A stretch of 59,358 bases of DNA from an uncultured Roseovarius sp. (GCF_913057115.1 NZ_CAJXNN010000023.1:1-59358); one strand, 5' to 3'. Shown: positions 34,171 through 45,155, counted from the first letter of the stretch. The notes: a model not told the origin generated them from the letters alone. Numbers and translations are program-made.

Positions 34171-34194
34171 CCAAGGCCTTTCGAAAGGCCTTGG
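34171..34194. terminator. Perfect 24-base palindrome between convergent genes
   Basis: CCAAGGCCTTTCGAAAGGCCTTGG forms a perfect hairpin just after the MazG-like gene and before the stop of the minus-strand MaoC gene. The T-run is weak, but it probably ends transcription in either direction. Confidence 0.55.
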
Positions 34195-34203
34195 CCGTTT
34201 GCG

Positions 34204-34647
34204 TTAGTCGAACTTGCCCGATGGGGCGAGGACGGTGGCTTCGCCGATCAGGACTTTCTTGCCGTTCACGAGGCAGCGGCAATCGAGTTGCACGCGGCGT
34301 TTGCCGTGGTCAATGCCGATCACCTCAACCTCGGCGAGGACGGTGTCGCCGGGACGGACGGGGCCGAGGAACTTGAGGGTTTGGCCCATGTAGACAGTGC
34401 CGTGACCGGGGAGTTGTTCGCCGATTACCGCCGAGATCAGGCCTGCGGTGAGCATGCCGTGGGCGATGCGGCCCTCGAAGATCGTATCTTGGGCGTAATC
34501 GTCATCAAGGTGCACCGGGTTCCGGTCGGTCGAGACCTGCGCGAACATTTCGATATCTTCATCGGTCACGACTTTGCGCAGGTGGCGCGTCATGCCCATC
34601 TCGATCTCTTCGATGGTGATGGTTCCGCGCGGCATGTTGTCCAACAT
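34204..34647 (-). CDS. MaoC-family (R)-specific enoyl-CoA hydratase
   Basis: The 147-residue hot-dog-fold protein contains the hydratase-2 motif: VSTDRNPVHLDDDYAQ with catalytic Asp and His, then GRIAHGMLTAGLISAV. The size fits the short PhaJ-type single-domain enzymes that hydrate trans-2-enoyl-CoA to (R)-3-hydroxyacyl-CoA. No polyhydroxyalkanoate or beta-oxidation gene is adjacent. Confidence 0.85.
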   Translation of the reverse strand: MLDNMPRGTITIEEIEMGMTRHLRKVVTDEDIEMFAQVSTDRNPVHLDDDYAQDTIFEGRIAHGMLTAGLISAVIGEQLPGHGTVYMGQTLKFLGPVRPGDTVLAEVEVIGIDHGKRRVQLDCRCLVNGKKVLIGEATVLAPSGKFD

Positions 34648-34749
34648 TCGACCCTCCTGAATTGGTCGTCTGGGTAATTTTACGACGCCTTGGCGCCCAA
34701 TGTTGGAACTTTATTACTTTGCAAGCGCAGAAAGGCAAGGGCTTTTTTA

Positions 34750-35622
34750 TTAGCGCAGGTGGCCGATGGTATAGGTTGGGTTGGATTTTTCGTTTTCGAT
34801 ATAAGACCTTAATGCGTCGTCGTCGGGTTGGTGCGACGTTTTGGTTTCCTTGGCGGCGAGGCCACCGGAAATGAAAAGAGAATCGATACTCTCCCCCATA
34901 GCGCCAGCGATATCGGTGTGGATGCCATCACCAATCGCCAGAATCGCATCATTCGGCACGTCATGGCCAAGTGCGGCGAGGCGGCGGCGCGCAAGATCAT
35001 AGATTGGTGGATGGGGTTTGCCGAAATAGAGGCTCTCGCCGCCCATCTCGGTATAAAGCCGTGCCAAGGCCCCGGCGCAGTATTCCCGGTGGTCGCCACG
35101 ATCGACCACGATATCGGGGTTGGCGCAGAGGAACTTCATTCCCTTTTGCTTGGCGTAGAGGAACTGCGGGCGCATTTCGGCAGGATCGGCAGTGGGGTCG
35201 AAGGGACCAGTGCAGACAATGCCTTCGGCCTCGTCCAGCGGCACACACTGAATGTTGGCGGGGTTTTCGATCAGTTGCATCGGTTCGAAAAACTTGCTGT
35301 CGCGGTCCTCGCCGATGAAGAAGACCTTTTCACCGACCACGCCACGGAACATCGCGGCGCGGGCGCTGTCGCCGGAGGTGGCAATGGAATCCCATGCCTC
35401 AACTGGGACGCCGAAGGTCTTAAGCTGCTTTTCGACCCCGTTACGGGCGCGCGGTGAATTAGTGACAAGTATTACCACGCCCCCCTGTTCACGGTATTGC
35501 AACAGGGCGGTCACGGCCTCGGGCAGCGCTTTGACCCCGTTGTGCACACAGCCCCAAAGGTCAACGAACAGGGCCTCGTAACGGTCGGAAATCTCGGAAA
35601 GGGCGGAAATCACTTGTGTCAT
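34750..35622 (-). CDS. TIGR01459-family HAD hydrolase
   Basis: From ATG 35622 the protein has 290 residues. HAD motif I is FVDLWGCVHNG, motif II is ILVTNSPR, the lysine lies in FGKPHPP, and motif IV is AIGDGIHTDIAGA. This is the NagD-like class IIA layout. Alphaproteobacterial members are uncharacterised phosphatases of nucleotide or sugar phosphates. It is divergent from the flavin reductase with a 203-base gap in which no gene is seen. Confidence 0.85.
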   Translation of the reverse strand: MTQVISALSEISDRYEALFVDLWGCVHNGVKALPEAVTALLQYREQGGVVILVTNSPRARNGVEKQLKTFGVPVEAWDSIATSGDSARAAMFRGVVGEKVFFIGEDRDSKFFEPMQLIENPANIQCVPLDEAEGIVCTGPFDPTADPAEMRPQFLYAKQKGMKFLCANPDIVVDRGDHREYCAGALARLYTEMGGESLYFGKPHPPIYDLARRRLAALGHDVPNDAILAIGDGIHTDIAGAMGESIDSLFISGGLAAKETKTSHQPDDDALRSYIENEKSNPTYTIGHLR

Positions 35623-35825
35623 GTCGGGGCGCGTCCGGTTGTGGTATCTGTTGTCATGGTATGTCAGGGGGCGGCGCGGATTTCCAGTTGTGAATTTGCG
35701 CCCTAGATTGGCCTTTTTCCTTTGCTCCACTATCATACTGAGTGACAAGAAAAATTGACGCGCTGGCCCGTTCTTGTCGGGTCAGAATGGAACGGTGGAC
35801 GAATGATGATCTTGGACGGTGCGGA

Positions 35826-36317
35826 ATGAGTGCGGCAAGGGATGCCTTTATCAACGCCATGCGACAGGTGGCTTCGACCGTGACGGTGGTAACAACCGAC
35901 GGCCCGGCGGGCCGGGCCGGGGCCACGGTGAGCGCCTTTACGTCGTTGTCGGCAGACCCGCCCTCGCTTCTGGTGTGCCTTAAAGATGATAGCCGGATCG
36001 CAAAGGCGGTGCGAGACAATGGCGTGTTCTGCGTCAATGTCTTGCCCGAGGATGCTGTCAAAGTGGCCCAGAGCTTTGCCGGGGCCTACGACGAAAAACA
36101 GCCCGACCGTTTTGCAGGTATCACGGTGTCGGATACGGAATTTGGCCCGATCTTGCCGCGGGCGACGGCTTTTACCTGTTCTTTGGACCGGACGGTGGGC
36201 CATGGGACGCATGAAATTTGCATCGGTAGCGTCACCGGTATTTCCAACGCTGGAGAGGCGCCTTTGGCGTATATGCACGGATCATTCCACGTGGTGCGAC
36301 CCAAGCAGGCGGTTTAA
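35826..36317 (+). CDS. Flavin reductase-like FMN-binding protein
   Basis: The start MSAARDAFINAMRQVAS at 35826 fits homologues and gives 163 residues. The conserved flavin-binding patterns TVTVVTTDG, SAFTSLSADPPSLLVCL, FCVNVL and YMHGSFHVV are those of flavin reductases of two-component monooxygenases (HpaC/RutF-type). No oxygenase partner is adjacent, so its target is unknown. Confidence 0.88.
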   Translation: MSAARDAFINAMRQVASTVTVVTTDGPAGRAGATVSAFTSLSADPPSLLVCLKDDSRIAKAVRDNGVFCVNVLPEDAVKVAQSFAGAYDEKQPDRFAGITVSDTEFGPILPRATAFTCSLDRTVGHGTHEICIGSVTGISNAGEAPLAYMHGSFHVVRPKQAV

Positions 36318-36341
36318 TCCAACCTATCGAAGAAAAGAAAA

Positions 36342-36370
36342 GGGGCGCCGGATTGGCGCCCCTTCTTTGT
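36342..36370 (+). terminator. Terminator after the flavin reductase gene
   Basis: GGGGCGCC (36342-36349) and GGCGCCCC (36355-36362) flank a five-base loop, with an A-rich left side and TTCTTT on the right. Confidence 0.8.
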
Positions 36371-36396
36371 GTCTGGTGGCTGATTTTGAGGCTCTC

Positions 36397-36455
36397 GGCG
36401 TTTGGCCTTGGCCAAACGCCTGTCGCCTTACGGTTTTTCGCGAGGGCGAAAAACC
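36397..36455 (-). terminator. Two hairpins after groEL
   Basis: Directly after the groEL stop come GGTTTTTCG/CGAAAAACC (36432-36455) and GGCGTTTGGCC/GGCCAAACGCC (36397-36420). Both are perfect stems with short loops, so transcript ending or 3' protection is likely. Confidence 0.65.
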
Positions 36456-38114
<1,659 letters not shown>

Positions 38115-38149
38115 CTATCTGTTGTTGCGTTGTTCGATTGGCGAAGCGA

Positions 38150-38437
38150 TCAGGCGATGACGCCGAGAATGTCGCTTTCTTTCATGATCAGCAGCTCTTC
38201 GCCGTCGAGGGTGATCTCGGTGCCCGACCATTTGCCGAACAGAACCTTGTCACCTTCATTCACGGCCATCTCGATCAGCTCGCCGCTGTCTTTGCGGCTA
38301 CCTGCGCCGACGGCGACGATTTCGCCTTCTTGCGGCTTTTCCTTGGCGCTGTCGGGGATGATGAGGCCGCCAGCGGTTTTCTCTTCGCTTTCGACGCGGC
38401 GGACCAGTACGCGGTCATGCAGCGGTTTAAATGCCAT
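38150..38437 (-). CDS. groES: 10 kDa co-chaperonin GroES
   Basis: The 95-residue protein starts [28 protein letters not shown], including the mobile loop, and has the roof-loop region [11 protein letters not shown]. It forms the heptameric lid of GroEL. It is preceded by a GGAGCC site and a CIRCE operator. Confidence 0.98.
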   Translation of the reverse strand: MAFKPLHDRVLVRRVESEEKTAGGLIIPDSAKEKPQEGEIVAVGAGSRKDSGELIEMAVNEGDKVLFGKWSGTEITLDGEELLIMKESDILGVIA

Positions 38438-38490
38438 TGTCTTTGGCTCCTTGGCTCAAAGTTTCTCCCTAATGACCCCGGGCGGGGTCA

Positions 38491-38517
38491 TTAGCACTCA
38501 GTCGATGCGAGTGCTAA
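38491..38517. promoter_or_regulatory. CIRCE operator (HrcA-binding)
   Basis: TTAGCACTC (38491-38499), a nine-base spacer and GAGTGCTAA (38509-38517) match the CIRCE consensus exactly. It lies 53 bases upstream of groES, between promoter and gene, so HrcA should repress the operon until heat or protein stress. Confidence 0.95.
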
Positions 38518-38524
38518 CGGCGCA

Positions 38525-38553
38525 TAGCTAAGGAGCGGTATGGCATGAGTCAA
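38525..38553 (-). promoter_or_regulatory. Sigma-70-type promoter of groES-groEL
   Basis: On the minus strand TTGACT (38553-38548) and TAGCTA (38530-38525) are 17 bases apart. Transcription would begin at or next to the CIRCE element, as in other HrcA-controlled groE operons. Confidence 0.6.
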
Positions 38554-38644
38554 CATATCTCTGTCAAAAAAATGATGCGAGATTGCGCGATGTCGCGGCG
38601 CGGTTTAGCGTGGCCGGCAAATCAGGCAGGCAGAGGTGGTGAAA

Positions 38645-39631
38645 ATGTTGCGGTTTCTTACGGTTTTGGTGTTGTGTGCGTTTCCCGCTGCGGGCTTTGC
38701 CAATTGCAGCGGCACCGACATGATCGCCGCCTTGCCCAAGTCCGAACGCGCAGCTTTGCTGTCGGCAGCAGAAAAGCAGGCTTTCCCCAAGGGTCTTTTG
38801 TGGCGGGCAAAACGGGACGATACGCAGATAACTTTTTTCGGAACCTACCACTTCCCGCACGAGCAGACACGCGCGCATCTGAAGGCGGTGAAACCCTATA
38901 TCGAGGCGGCGGACAGTGTTTATCTTGAGGTGTCCAACGCGGATAGCGCCAAGATGGAACGCGAGATGGCGCAAGACCCTTCGCTGATGTTCATCACCGA
39001 GGGGCCAACCTTGCCGGAGCTTCTGGGTGATGAGGATTGGACACTGTTTTCCAGCGAAATGCGCGCCCGGGGTATCCCGCCGTTTTTTGCCGCCAAGTTC
39101 AAGCCGACATGGGCTGCGATGATGCTGGGAATCGGCCCATGCGAAGCGCGTAGTGGGGCGCTTGAGGGGAAGGGTATTGATACGCTGGTCGGAGATTATG
39201 CCGCCGAGATCGGCAATCCCTCGCGGTCACTGGAGGATTACCGTGACCTCATCACCATGCTGGATTCCTTCCCGATGCAGGATCAACTGGACATGATCCG
39301 GATGTTCTTTGCATGGTCCGGTAGCCCCGACGACATGGCTTATACCCTGCGGCAGCGTTATATGGCGCAGGAGGTGGCCCTGATTTGGGCGTTTTCGCAG
39401 AAGATGACGCTGGACCTTGGGGGCGAGGACGCTATGGAGGATTTCAAGCTCTTTGAGCAAAAGATGCTGACAGATCGCAATGTGTCTTGGGTGGAACGCC
39501 TGTTGGATGAAGCGCAGGGCCAAAAGGTGTTTGCCGCCGTGGGGGCCGCGCATTTGCCCGGTGAAATCGGCGTTTTGCGGCTTTTGGAGAACGAAGGGTT
39601 CGAGGTTAGCCGGCTTGAGCTTTTCCAGTGA
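38645..39631 (+). CDS. TraB/GumN (TIKI-like) family protein
   Basis: From ATG 38645 the protein has 328 residues with a signal peptide (LRFLTVLVLCAFPAAGFA). The two GxxH motifs of the TraB/TIKI fold are present, GTYHFPHE near residue 65 and GAAHLPGE near the end, plus the conserved Glu in YLEVS. Family members are metalloprotease-like or heme-binding; the bacterial role is unknown. It is probably periplasmic. Its 3' end overlaps the convergent DUF2161 gene by 26 bases. Confidence 0.85.
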   Translation: MLRFLTVLVLCAFPAAGFANCSGTDMIAALPKSERAALLSAAEKQAFPKGLLWRAKRDDTQITFFGTYHFPHEQTRAHLKAVKPYIEAADSVYLEVSNADSAKMEREMAQDPSLMFITEGPTLPELLGDEDWTLFSSEMRARGIPPFFAAKFKPTWAAMMLGIGPCEARSGALEGKGIDTLVGDYAAEIGNPSRSLEDYRDLITMLDSFPMQDQLDMIRMFFAWSGSPDDMAYTLRQRYMAQEVALIWAFSQKMTLDLGGEDAMEDFKLFEQKMLTDRNVSWVERLLDEAQGQKVFAAVGAAHLPGEIGVLRLLENEGFEVSRLELFQ

Positions 39632-40274
39632 TGGCCGCTTTGCCTGCGTCGGTAACCGCATAGATCCCGCGCGCGGCACGGAAAAAATAGCCGTGGTGAT
39701 TGTCGGCCATGATGCGGGTGGCGCGGGAAATGCCCGTGGCCTTGGCGATATCGGAGCCTTTAGAGGGGCCGTTTTCTGACAGATAGGCGGCGCAGCGCAT
39801 GGCATCTTGCTTATAAGCGGTCATCACCTTGCCACGGGTGCCACCGTTGTTAGGGTCGCCCACGCGCGCGGCAAATTCCTTGAGCAGCGCGGCCTTGCGC
39901 GGGGCGGATTTGCGGGGCTGAAAGGGGGCGGGATCGCAGTGCACTTCGACGGCGCCTGACTCCAGTGACACGCTGAGTACCCCAAGGCCCAACCGGCGGC
40001 AGAGGCCCATGTTGCCCTTGAAGGCGCGCCATCCGGCGCGGCCTTTCCAGCGGGGCACTGCGACGTAGATATGTTCCGAGAGGGCCTGTCGCGCGACGGC
40101 CTGTTGCAGCAGGGTCAGGGAAAACCCGGTTTTCAGCTCGACGATCACCGGCTCGCATCCCTCTTGGCAGGCGACCACATCGGCAGGGCCGACCTCGGAT
40201 TTCACCTCGTAGCCAAGCCCTTCCAGCCATGCTTTGACGGGCGCATATAAATCAGTTTCGGCGAGTTTTCCCAT
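39606..40274 (-). CDS. DUF2161 family, PD-(D/E)XK nuclease fold
   Basis: The 222-residue protein has the DUF2161 layout. The N-terminal PD-(D/E)XK core contains GPADVVACQ and VIVELKTGF (Asp, then Glu-x-Lys), and a basic winged-helix region lies at the C-terminus (AKATGISRATRIM). The family is common in alphaproteobacteria outside mobile islands and is functionally undescribed. The complete catalytic motif suggests it can cut nucleic acid. It is convergent with the TraB/GumN gene. Confidence 0.85.
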   Translation of the reverse strand: MGKLAETDLYAPVKAWLEGLGYEVKSEVGPADVVACQEGCEPVIVELKTGFSLTLLQQAVARQALSEHIYVAVPRWKGRAGWRAFKGNMGLCRRLGLGVLSVSLESGAVEVHCDPAPFQPRKSAPRKAALLKEFAARVGDPNNGGTRGKVMTAYKQDAMRCAAYLSENGPSKGSDIAKATGISRATRIMADNHHGYFFRAARGIYAVTDAGKAAITGKAQAG

Positions 40275-40370
40275 CTGGGCAAAATGGCCGCATCCACGAC
40301 GGGTGACAAGCCGTGCCGTGCCGCCTATAAGGCGCGCAAATCAACCTTATTCAAGTAACAGGACAGCGAT

Positions 40371-41291
40371 ATGAGCACCCTTGTTTTCGGCCATAAATCC
40401 CCCGACACCGATTCCACCGGCTCGCCCATCCTTTGGGCGTGGTACATGAACGAGGTGAAGGGCGGCGATGCCGAGGCGGTTTTGCTGGGTGAGCCCAATA
40501 CTGAAGCGGCCTTTATGCTGGAAAAATGGAACCTGCCCAAGCCGCGCATCATTTCGGATGTGGACGAAGGGCAGGCCTGTGTCATCGTGGACACCAACAA
40601 CCCGGCCGAATTGCCGGAAAACATCAACAACGCCGACGTTCAGGCAATCATTGATCACCACAAACTGGTTGGCGGGTTGGAGACCAAAGGCCCGATCGAC
40701 ATCACCGTGCGCCCCTTGGCCTGCACCGCGACGATCATGGTGGACCTGATGGGGGACGACGCCGCCAAGATGCCCGAGGCGATGAAGGGCGCAGCGCTGA
40801 CCTGCATCCTGTCGGACACTCTGGAATTCCGTAGCCCCACCACCACCGACCATGACCGCGAGGTTGCCAACAAGCTGGCCGCCGATCTGGGTGTGAACGT
40901 GGGTGATTATGCTGCCGAGATGTTCGCCGCGAAATCCGATGTCAGCGCCTTTTCCGATGCCGAGCTGATCCGCATGGACAGCAAGGAATACGAAGTGAGC
41001 GGCACCAAGTTCCGGGTCAGCGTTCTGGAAACCACCGCGCCGGGTATGGTTCTGGACCGCAAAGACAGCCTGATGGCCTCGATGAAAGACGTGGCTGCCG
41101 AGGATGGTGTGGACGAGGTTCTGCTGTTCGTGGTCGATATCCTGAACGAAGAAGCCACGCTTTTGGTACCGAACGATGTTGTGAAAACCGTGGCCGAGAA
41201 AAGCTTTGGCGCATCGGTTGAGGGAGACACGGTTGTTCTGCCCGGTATCATGAGCCGCAAGAAGCAGATTATCCCGAACCTCGCGCTGTAA
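40371..41291 (+). CDS. ppaC: Manganese-dependent inorganic pyrophosphatase
   Basis: The 306-residue DHH-family protein shows GHKSPDTDST at residues 7-16, a conserved Asp in IVDTNNP, the name-giving DHH in AIIDHHKL, and the C-terminal substrate motif SRKKQIIPNL with basic residues. It hydrolyses pyrophosphate with Mn2+. This class II enzyme is unusual where the class I Ppa is standard; whether a second pyrophosphatase exists cannot be seen here. It is monocistronic with its own terminator. Confidence 0.93.
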   Translation: MSTLVFGHKSPDTDSTGSPILWAWYMNEVKGGDAEAVLLGEPNTEAAFMLEKWNLPKPRIISDVDEGQACVIVDTNNPAELPENINNADVQAIIDHHKLVGGLETKGPIDITVRPLACTATIMVDLMGDDAAKMPEAMKGAALTCILSDTLEFRSPTTTDHDREVANKLAADLGVNVGDYAAEMFAAKSDVSAFSDAELIRMDSKEYEVSGTKFRVSVLETTAPGMVLDRKDSLMASMKDVAAEDGVDEVLLFVVDILNEEATLLVPNDVVKTVAEKSFGASVEGDTVVLPGIMSRKKQIIPNLAL

Positions 41292-41314
41292 GCGTTTCAG
41301 GATAACGTGATGAG

Positions 41315-41342
41315 AAGGGCGCCCGGGTGGCGCCCTTTTTCG
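41315..41342 (+). terminator. Terminator after ppaC
   Basis: GGGCGCC (41317-41323) and GGCGCCC (41329-41335) enclose a five-base loop and are followed by TTTTT. Confidence 0.85.
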
Positions 41343-41402
41343 TAGCCGCGGCATGGGGAATGTGCCAAAAGACTATGTGAATTGAGACTTTTGGGATCAA
41401 TA

Positions 41403-42260
41403 ATGCCGGTTTTCTTGCTGACTGCCCTGACCATGCTGGCCTTCGCGGCGAACTCCGTTCTGACGCGGGCAGGGCTTGTGGGTGGTGGGATGGATGCTGC
41501 GAGTTTCGGGGTGATCCGGTTGGTCGCGGGCGCTGTGGCCTTGGCGGTGTTATGCTTGGTCACGCGCGGGCATCTGCGGCTTGGTGGCGCGGGGCGAGTG
41601 ACCGGGGTGCTGGCCCTATTGGTTTATATGTACGGGTTTACCGGGGCGTATAATTCACTGGATTCCGGGCTTGGGGCGCTGATCCTGTTTGCTATGGTGC
41701 AGATCACTATGTTCGCTTGGGCCGTGCGCGCCAAAGAGCGCGTGAGCGCGCGCCGCTGGATCGGGGCAGCCTTGGCTATGGCGGGGCTGGCGTGGCTGTT
41801 GTGGCCTGTGGGCGAGGCGCAGGTGAGCCTGCTCCATGGCGGCTTGATGGCCGTGGCCGGTATCGCGTGGGGTGTTTATTCCCTGTCGGGGCGCGGGGCG
41901 GGGGATGCCCTTCAATCCACGGCGGCGAATTTCGTTTGGGCCGCGCCGGTGGGGGCTTTCGCCCTGATCCTGCCCGGCAGCCAAGGCGAGTTGATGGTGG
42001 ACACGCGGGGCGTTGTCTTGGCGATTGTTGCCGGGGCGGTGACCTCGGGGATGGGGTATGCCCTGTGGTACACCGTGTTGCCGCGGCTGATGGCTTCAAG
42101 TGCTGCGGTGGCGCAATTGACCGTGCCGGTGATTGCCATGGCAGGTGGCATGGCGCTGTTGGGCGAGGCGTTGACGTGGCGGTTTACGCTGGCCTCGGTG
42201 CTGGTGCTTGGGGGCGTGGCGATTGCGGTTTTGCCGCGCGTCAGGCGGCGTCAAAGCTGA
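41403..42260 (+). CDS. EamA/DMT-family transporter
   Basis: The ATG at 41403 gives 285 residues with ten hydrophobic helices, in two EamA repeats of five; the second ends in PVIAMAGGMALLGEALTWR, the usual DMT signature. It would export a metabolite. The last 20 bases overlap the convergent greB gene. Confidence 0.85.
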   Translation: MPVFLLTALTMLAFAANSVLTRAGLVGGGMDAASFGVIRLVAGAVALAVLCLVTRGHLRLGGAGRVTGVLALLVYMYGFTGAYNSLDSGLGALILFAMVQITMFAWAVRAKERVSARRWIGAALAMAGLAWLLWPVGEAQVSLLHGGLMAVAGIAWGVYSLSGRGAGDALQSTAANFVWAAPVGAFALILPGSQGELMVDTRGVVLAIVAGAVTSGMGYALWYTVLPRLMASSAAVAQLTVPVIAMAGGMALLGEALTWRFTLASVLVLGGVAIAVLPRVRRRQS

Positions 42261-42744
42261 TCGAGAGCACTTCGAGTTCCACGATCCCGGTGGGTTTGCG
42301 CCATTCGACGATGTCGCCTTGTTTGGCCTCAAGCAGCGCGCGGGCCAGCGGCGAGATATGGGTGATCAGGCCCTTTTCCGGCTCCGCCTCATCCTCGCCC
42401 ACGATGGTATAGCGGGCTTTGCGGCCCTCTTCATCCTCGACCTCGACAGTGGCGCCGAAGCTGATGTGCTCGGGTGGTCCTTGGGGTGGCTCTACCAGAA
42501 TGGCAGAGGCGAGCCGCGCCTCGACATAGCGCAGGTCGCGTTCGGCCACGGAAAGCGGGTAGGGGTCGGGCAGAAAGTCACGGTTTTCGCGCAGGCGCGT
42601 GACCTCGGCCTCAAGCGCCGCTTTCCGCTCTTGCAGCAAGCGCAGGCCACGCGGGGTGACGTGGTTGGGGTGGGAACTGATCGGCAGATCGGGCAGGCGC
42701 TGTGGGCTGCTGCCGTCTTCTTCCTTGGTAAAGGCCTTGTTCAT
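42241..42744 (-). CDS. greB: Transcription elongation factor GreB
   Basis: The 167-residue protein has a coiled-coil N-terminal domain (LQERKAALEAEVTRL) and the FKBP-like C-terminal domain with FGATVEVEDEEGR, YTIVGEDEA and ISPLARALLEAKQGD. The longer N-terminus and the DEAEPEKGLIT loop fit GreB rather than GreA. It rescues backtracked RNA polymerase. It abuts the Nudix gene on the same strand. Confidence 0.85.
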   Translation of the reverse strand: MNKAFTKEEDGSSPQRLPDLPISSHPNHVTPRGLRLLQERKAALEAEVTRLRENRDFLPDPYPLSVAERDLRYVEARLASAILVEPPQGPPEHISFGATVEVEDEEGRKARYTIVGEDEAEPEKGLITHISPLARALLEAKQGDIVEWRKPTGIVELEVLSISFDAA

Positions 42745-42745
42745 C

Positions 42746-43189
42746 TTATTCTACCAGTCGTTCCAAGGGATCGTAGCCGATTTCGCCCGCCGTGCCAAAG
42801 GCCACTTCTGGCAGGCTGTCGGGTTTGAACCGCAGGCCTGCCATTTCATCGCGGGAAACAAAGCGGCGGCGGGTGACGATGGCCTCGGGGTCTTGCCATG
42901 TGTCGCAAAGCCTGCCGTCGGTCACGGTGCAGCGAAAGAAGACCTCAACCTGATGGAAGGCATCATCTGGGTTGTGGAACTCGTTGACCAGACAGGGGTT
43001 TTGCACGGCAATCGTCAACCCGCATTCCTCGTGCACCTCACGGCGAAGGGTGTCGGGCAGGGATTGGCCGAGGTCCACCCCGCCGCCCGGCGCGCACCAC
43101 AGATCGCTGGTATCGCCGGGGAAGGCATTGACCAGTAGCAGGCGGTTTTCGTGCAGGATGACCGCGCGGGCGGCAAGGCGGATGGGCAT
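42746..43189 (-). CDS. Nudix hydrolase
   Basis: The 147-residue protein has a Nudix box, GGGVDLGQSLPDTLRREVHEEC, with REVHEE intact (Arg50, Glu51, Glu54, Glu55). The first conserved Glu of the GX5E part is replaced by Gln42. The metal-binding Glu residues remain, so activity is likely; the substrate is unknown. It is one base upstream of greB on the same strand. Confidence 0.85.
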   Translation of the reverse strand: MPIRLAARAVILHENRLLLVNAFPGDTSDLWCAPGGGVDLGQSLPDTLRREVHEECGLTIAVQNPCLVNEFHNPDDAFHQVEVFFRCTVTDGRLCDTWQDPEAIVTRRRFVSRDEMAGLRFKPDSLPEVAFGTAGEIGYDPLERLVE

Positions 43190-43252
43190 AAGCTGTGATC
43201 CATTGCGATTTCCCCCTGTTGTAGCGGGCGGAATGGGCCTATCTCAAGGCGC

Positions 43253-43984
43253 ATGAAAGCCTTGCTGACATGTCTTGCCCTGATCCTGCCCGCCCCGGCC
43301 TTGGCCGATTGCGTGGTGTTGCTTCATGGCTTGGCGCGCACCGATGCCTCGTTCATCCTGATGGAGGAGGCCTTGCAGGCCGAAGGATATACCACGTTCC
43401 GGCCTGAATACCCCTCAACCGAGTTGGATATCGACCGGTTGGCGAATGATACGCTGCCCTTTGCGGTGCGTGTCTGTGGTGAAAGCCGGGTACATTTCGT
43501 GACCCATTCGATGGGCGGAATCCTGTTGCGCCATTGGCTGCGCGATAACAGGCCTGAGGATATGGGTCGGGTGGTCATGCTGGCGCCGCCGAACCATGGC
43601 TCGGAACTGGTGGATGAATTGGGTGGTCTGGAGCTGTTTGAATGGCTGAACGGCCCGGCGGGCATGCAGTTGGAAACCGGGCAGGAGGGGCTGCCCGAAA
43701 ACTTACCCAAGGTAGATTTCGAACTGGGCGTGATTGCCGGGAACCGGTCGCTCAACCCCTATTTTTCCTCACTGATCGAGGGGCCGGATGATGGCAAGGT
43801 TTCGGTGGCCTCAACCAAGATCGACGGGATGGCCGACCATATTACATTGCCGGTCACGCATACCTTCTTGATGAACAATCCGGTGGTGATCGGGCAGGTG
43901 ATCGAATTTCTGGAGACCGGCAAGTTTGACCATGACATGGACCTAGGCGATCTGATTTGGGGAGGTCAGAGTGACAGCGATTGA
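43253..43984 (+). CDS. Secreted alpha/beta hydrolase (lipase-like)
   Basis: The 243-residue protein has a signal peptide (residues 1-18, ending APALA/DC). It then has the oxyanion strand [10 protein letters not shown], the nucleophile elbow THSMGG with Ser86, and a C-terminal His in [11 protein letters not shown]. This is the short lipase/PGAP1-like type. It is probably periplasmic or secreted. It overlaps phnM by 14 bases, which suggests coupled translation though no functional link is obvious. Confidence 0.82.
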   Translation: MKALLTCLALILPAPALADCVVLLHGLARTDASFILMEEALQAEGYTTFRPEYPSTELDIDRLANDTLPFAVRVCGESRVHFVTHSMGGILLRHWLRDNRPEDMGRVVMLAPPNHGSELVDELGGLELFEWLNGPAGMQLETGQEGLPENLPKVDFELGVIAGNRSLNPYFSSLIEGPDDGKVSVASTKIDGMADHITLPVTHTFLMNNPVVIGQVIEFLETGKFDHDMDLGDLIWGGQSDSD

Positions 43985-45119
43985 CCTGACCCTGCAGGGG
44001 GCCGAGGTGCTTTTGCCCGAGGGCCTGACCGAGATGCCTTTGGCCCTGTCGGGCGGGCAAATTGTCGATGCGCCCGTGGGGCGCGAGGTGGATTTGCGCG
44101 GTTACATGATCCTGCCGGGAATCGTGGATATTCACGGCGATGCCTTTGAAAAACATCTGGCCCCGCGCCGGGGGGCGATGAAGGATCTGGACCAAGGGTT
44201 GGTGGCGGCGGAGGCCGAGATTGCCAGCAATGGGATCAGCACCTCGGTTCTGGCACAGTTTTTCAGCTGGGAAGGCGGTATGCGTGGGCCGGAGTTTGTG
44301 GGCCGGGTTCTGGCCGGGTTGGATGAGGTGCGCGACAGCCTGATGACCGATCTGCGGGTGCAGTTGCGGTTCGAGATTTGCATGCTGGACGCTTACGAGG
44401 CGTTCGAGGCTTTGGCGGTGCGGCATGGGGTAGACTATGTGGTGTTCAACGATCACCTGCCGCATGACGAACTGTCCAAGGGCAAGCGGCCGCCGCGCCT
44501 GACGGGGCAGGCCTTGCGGATTGGCAAGAACCCGGAAAAGCATTTGGCCGATTTGCAGGCGTGGCATGCGGCGATGGATCAGGTGCCTGCGGCGGTGGAT
44601 GCGCTTGCGCGCAGCTTGCGGGACAAGGGCGTTGCCATGGGCAGCCACGATGACCGGAGCCACGCGGACCGCGAGGCATGGCGCGCGCGCGGCGCGCGGA
44701 TTGCCGAGTTTCCCGAGACATTGGAGGCCGGAGAGGCCGCCCATGCGGGCGGTGATCCGGTGATCCTTGGGGCGCCCAACGTGGTGCGGGGCGGCTCGCA
44801 CAAGGGCAATGTCAGCGCGCTTGAGATGGTGGCCATGGGATATTGCACCGCGCTTGCCTCGGACTATCATTACCCATCAATGCGGCGGGCGGCGTTTTTG
44901 CTCACTGACGGTGGGGTGATGGATTTGGCCGCCGCTTGGGGGCTGATTTCCTCGGGGCCGGCTGGGATATTGGGGCTTGAGGATCGCGGCGTGTTGCAGC
45001 CCGGCAAGCGCGCGGATTTGATCGTGATGGAACCCGCGACCCGGCGGGTTTGCGCGACGATGAGCGCGGGGCGGTTCAGTTACCTGAGCGGAGAGGTCGC
45101 GGCCCGGTTCATGGGATAG
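43971..45119 (+). CDS. phnM: PhnM-like ribose 1-methylphosphonate 5-triphosphate diphosphatase
   Basis: The 382-residue amidohydrolase shows [20 protein letters not shown], the special metal-binding start of PhnM, then [32 protein letters not shown] and ASDYHYPS. The family removes pyrophosphate from ribose 1-methylphosphonate 5-triphosphate in the C-P lyase path. No phn gene is adjacent; the gene overlaps a hydrolase and is followed by a pseudouridine synthase. Stand-alone copies may serve a distant phn operon or another triphosphate. Confidence 0.87.
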   Translation: MTAIDLTLQGAEVLLPEGLTEMPLALSGGQIVDAPVGREVDLRGYMILPGIVDIHGDAFEKHLAPRRGAMKDLDQGLVAAEAEIASNGISTSVLAQFFSWEGGMRGPEFVGRVLAGLDEVRDSLMTDLRVQLRFEICMLDAYEAFEALAVRHGVDYVVFNDHLPHDELSKGKRPPRLTGQALRIGKNPEKHLADLQAWHAAMDQVPAAVDALARSLRDKGVAMGSHDDRSHADREAWRARGARIAEFPETLEAGEAAHAGGDPVILGAPNVVRGGSHKGNVSALEMVAMGYCTALASDYHYPSMRRAAFLLTDGGVMDLAAAWGLISSGPAGILGLEDRGVLQPGKRADLIVMEPATRRVCATMSAGRFSYLSGEVAARFMG

Positions 45120-45155
45120 GTGGCCCTTGGCTTTGGCTTGGTGTAAGCGGCGGGC

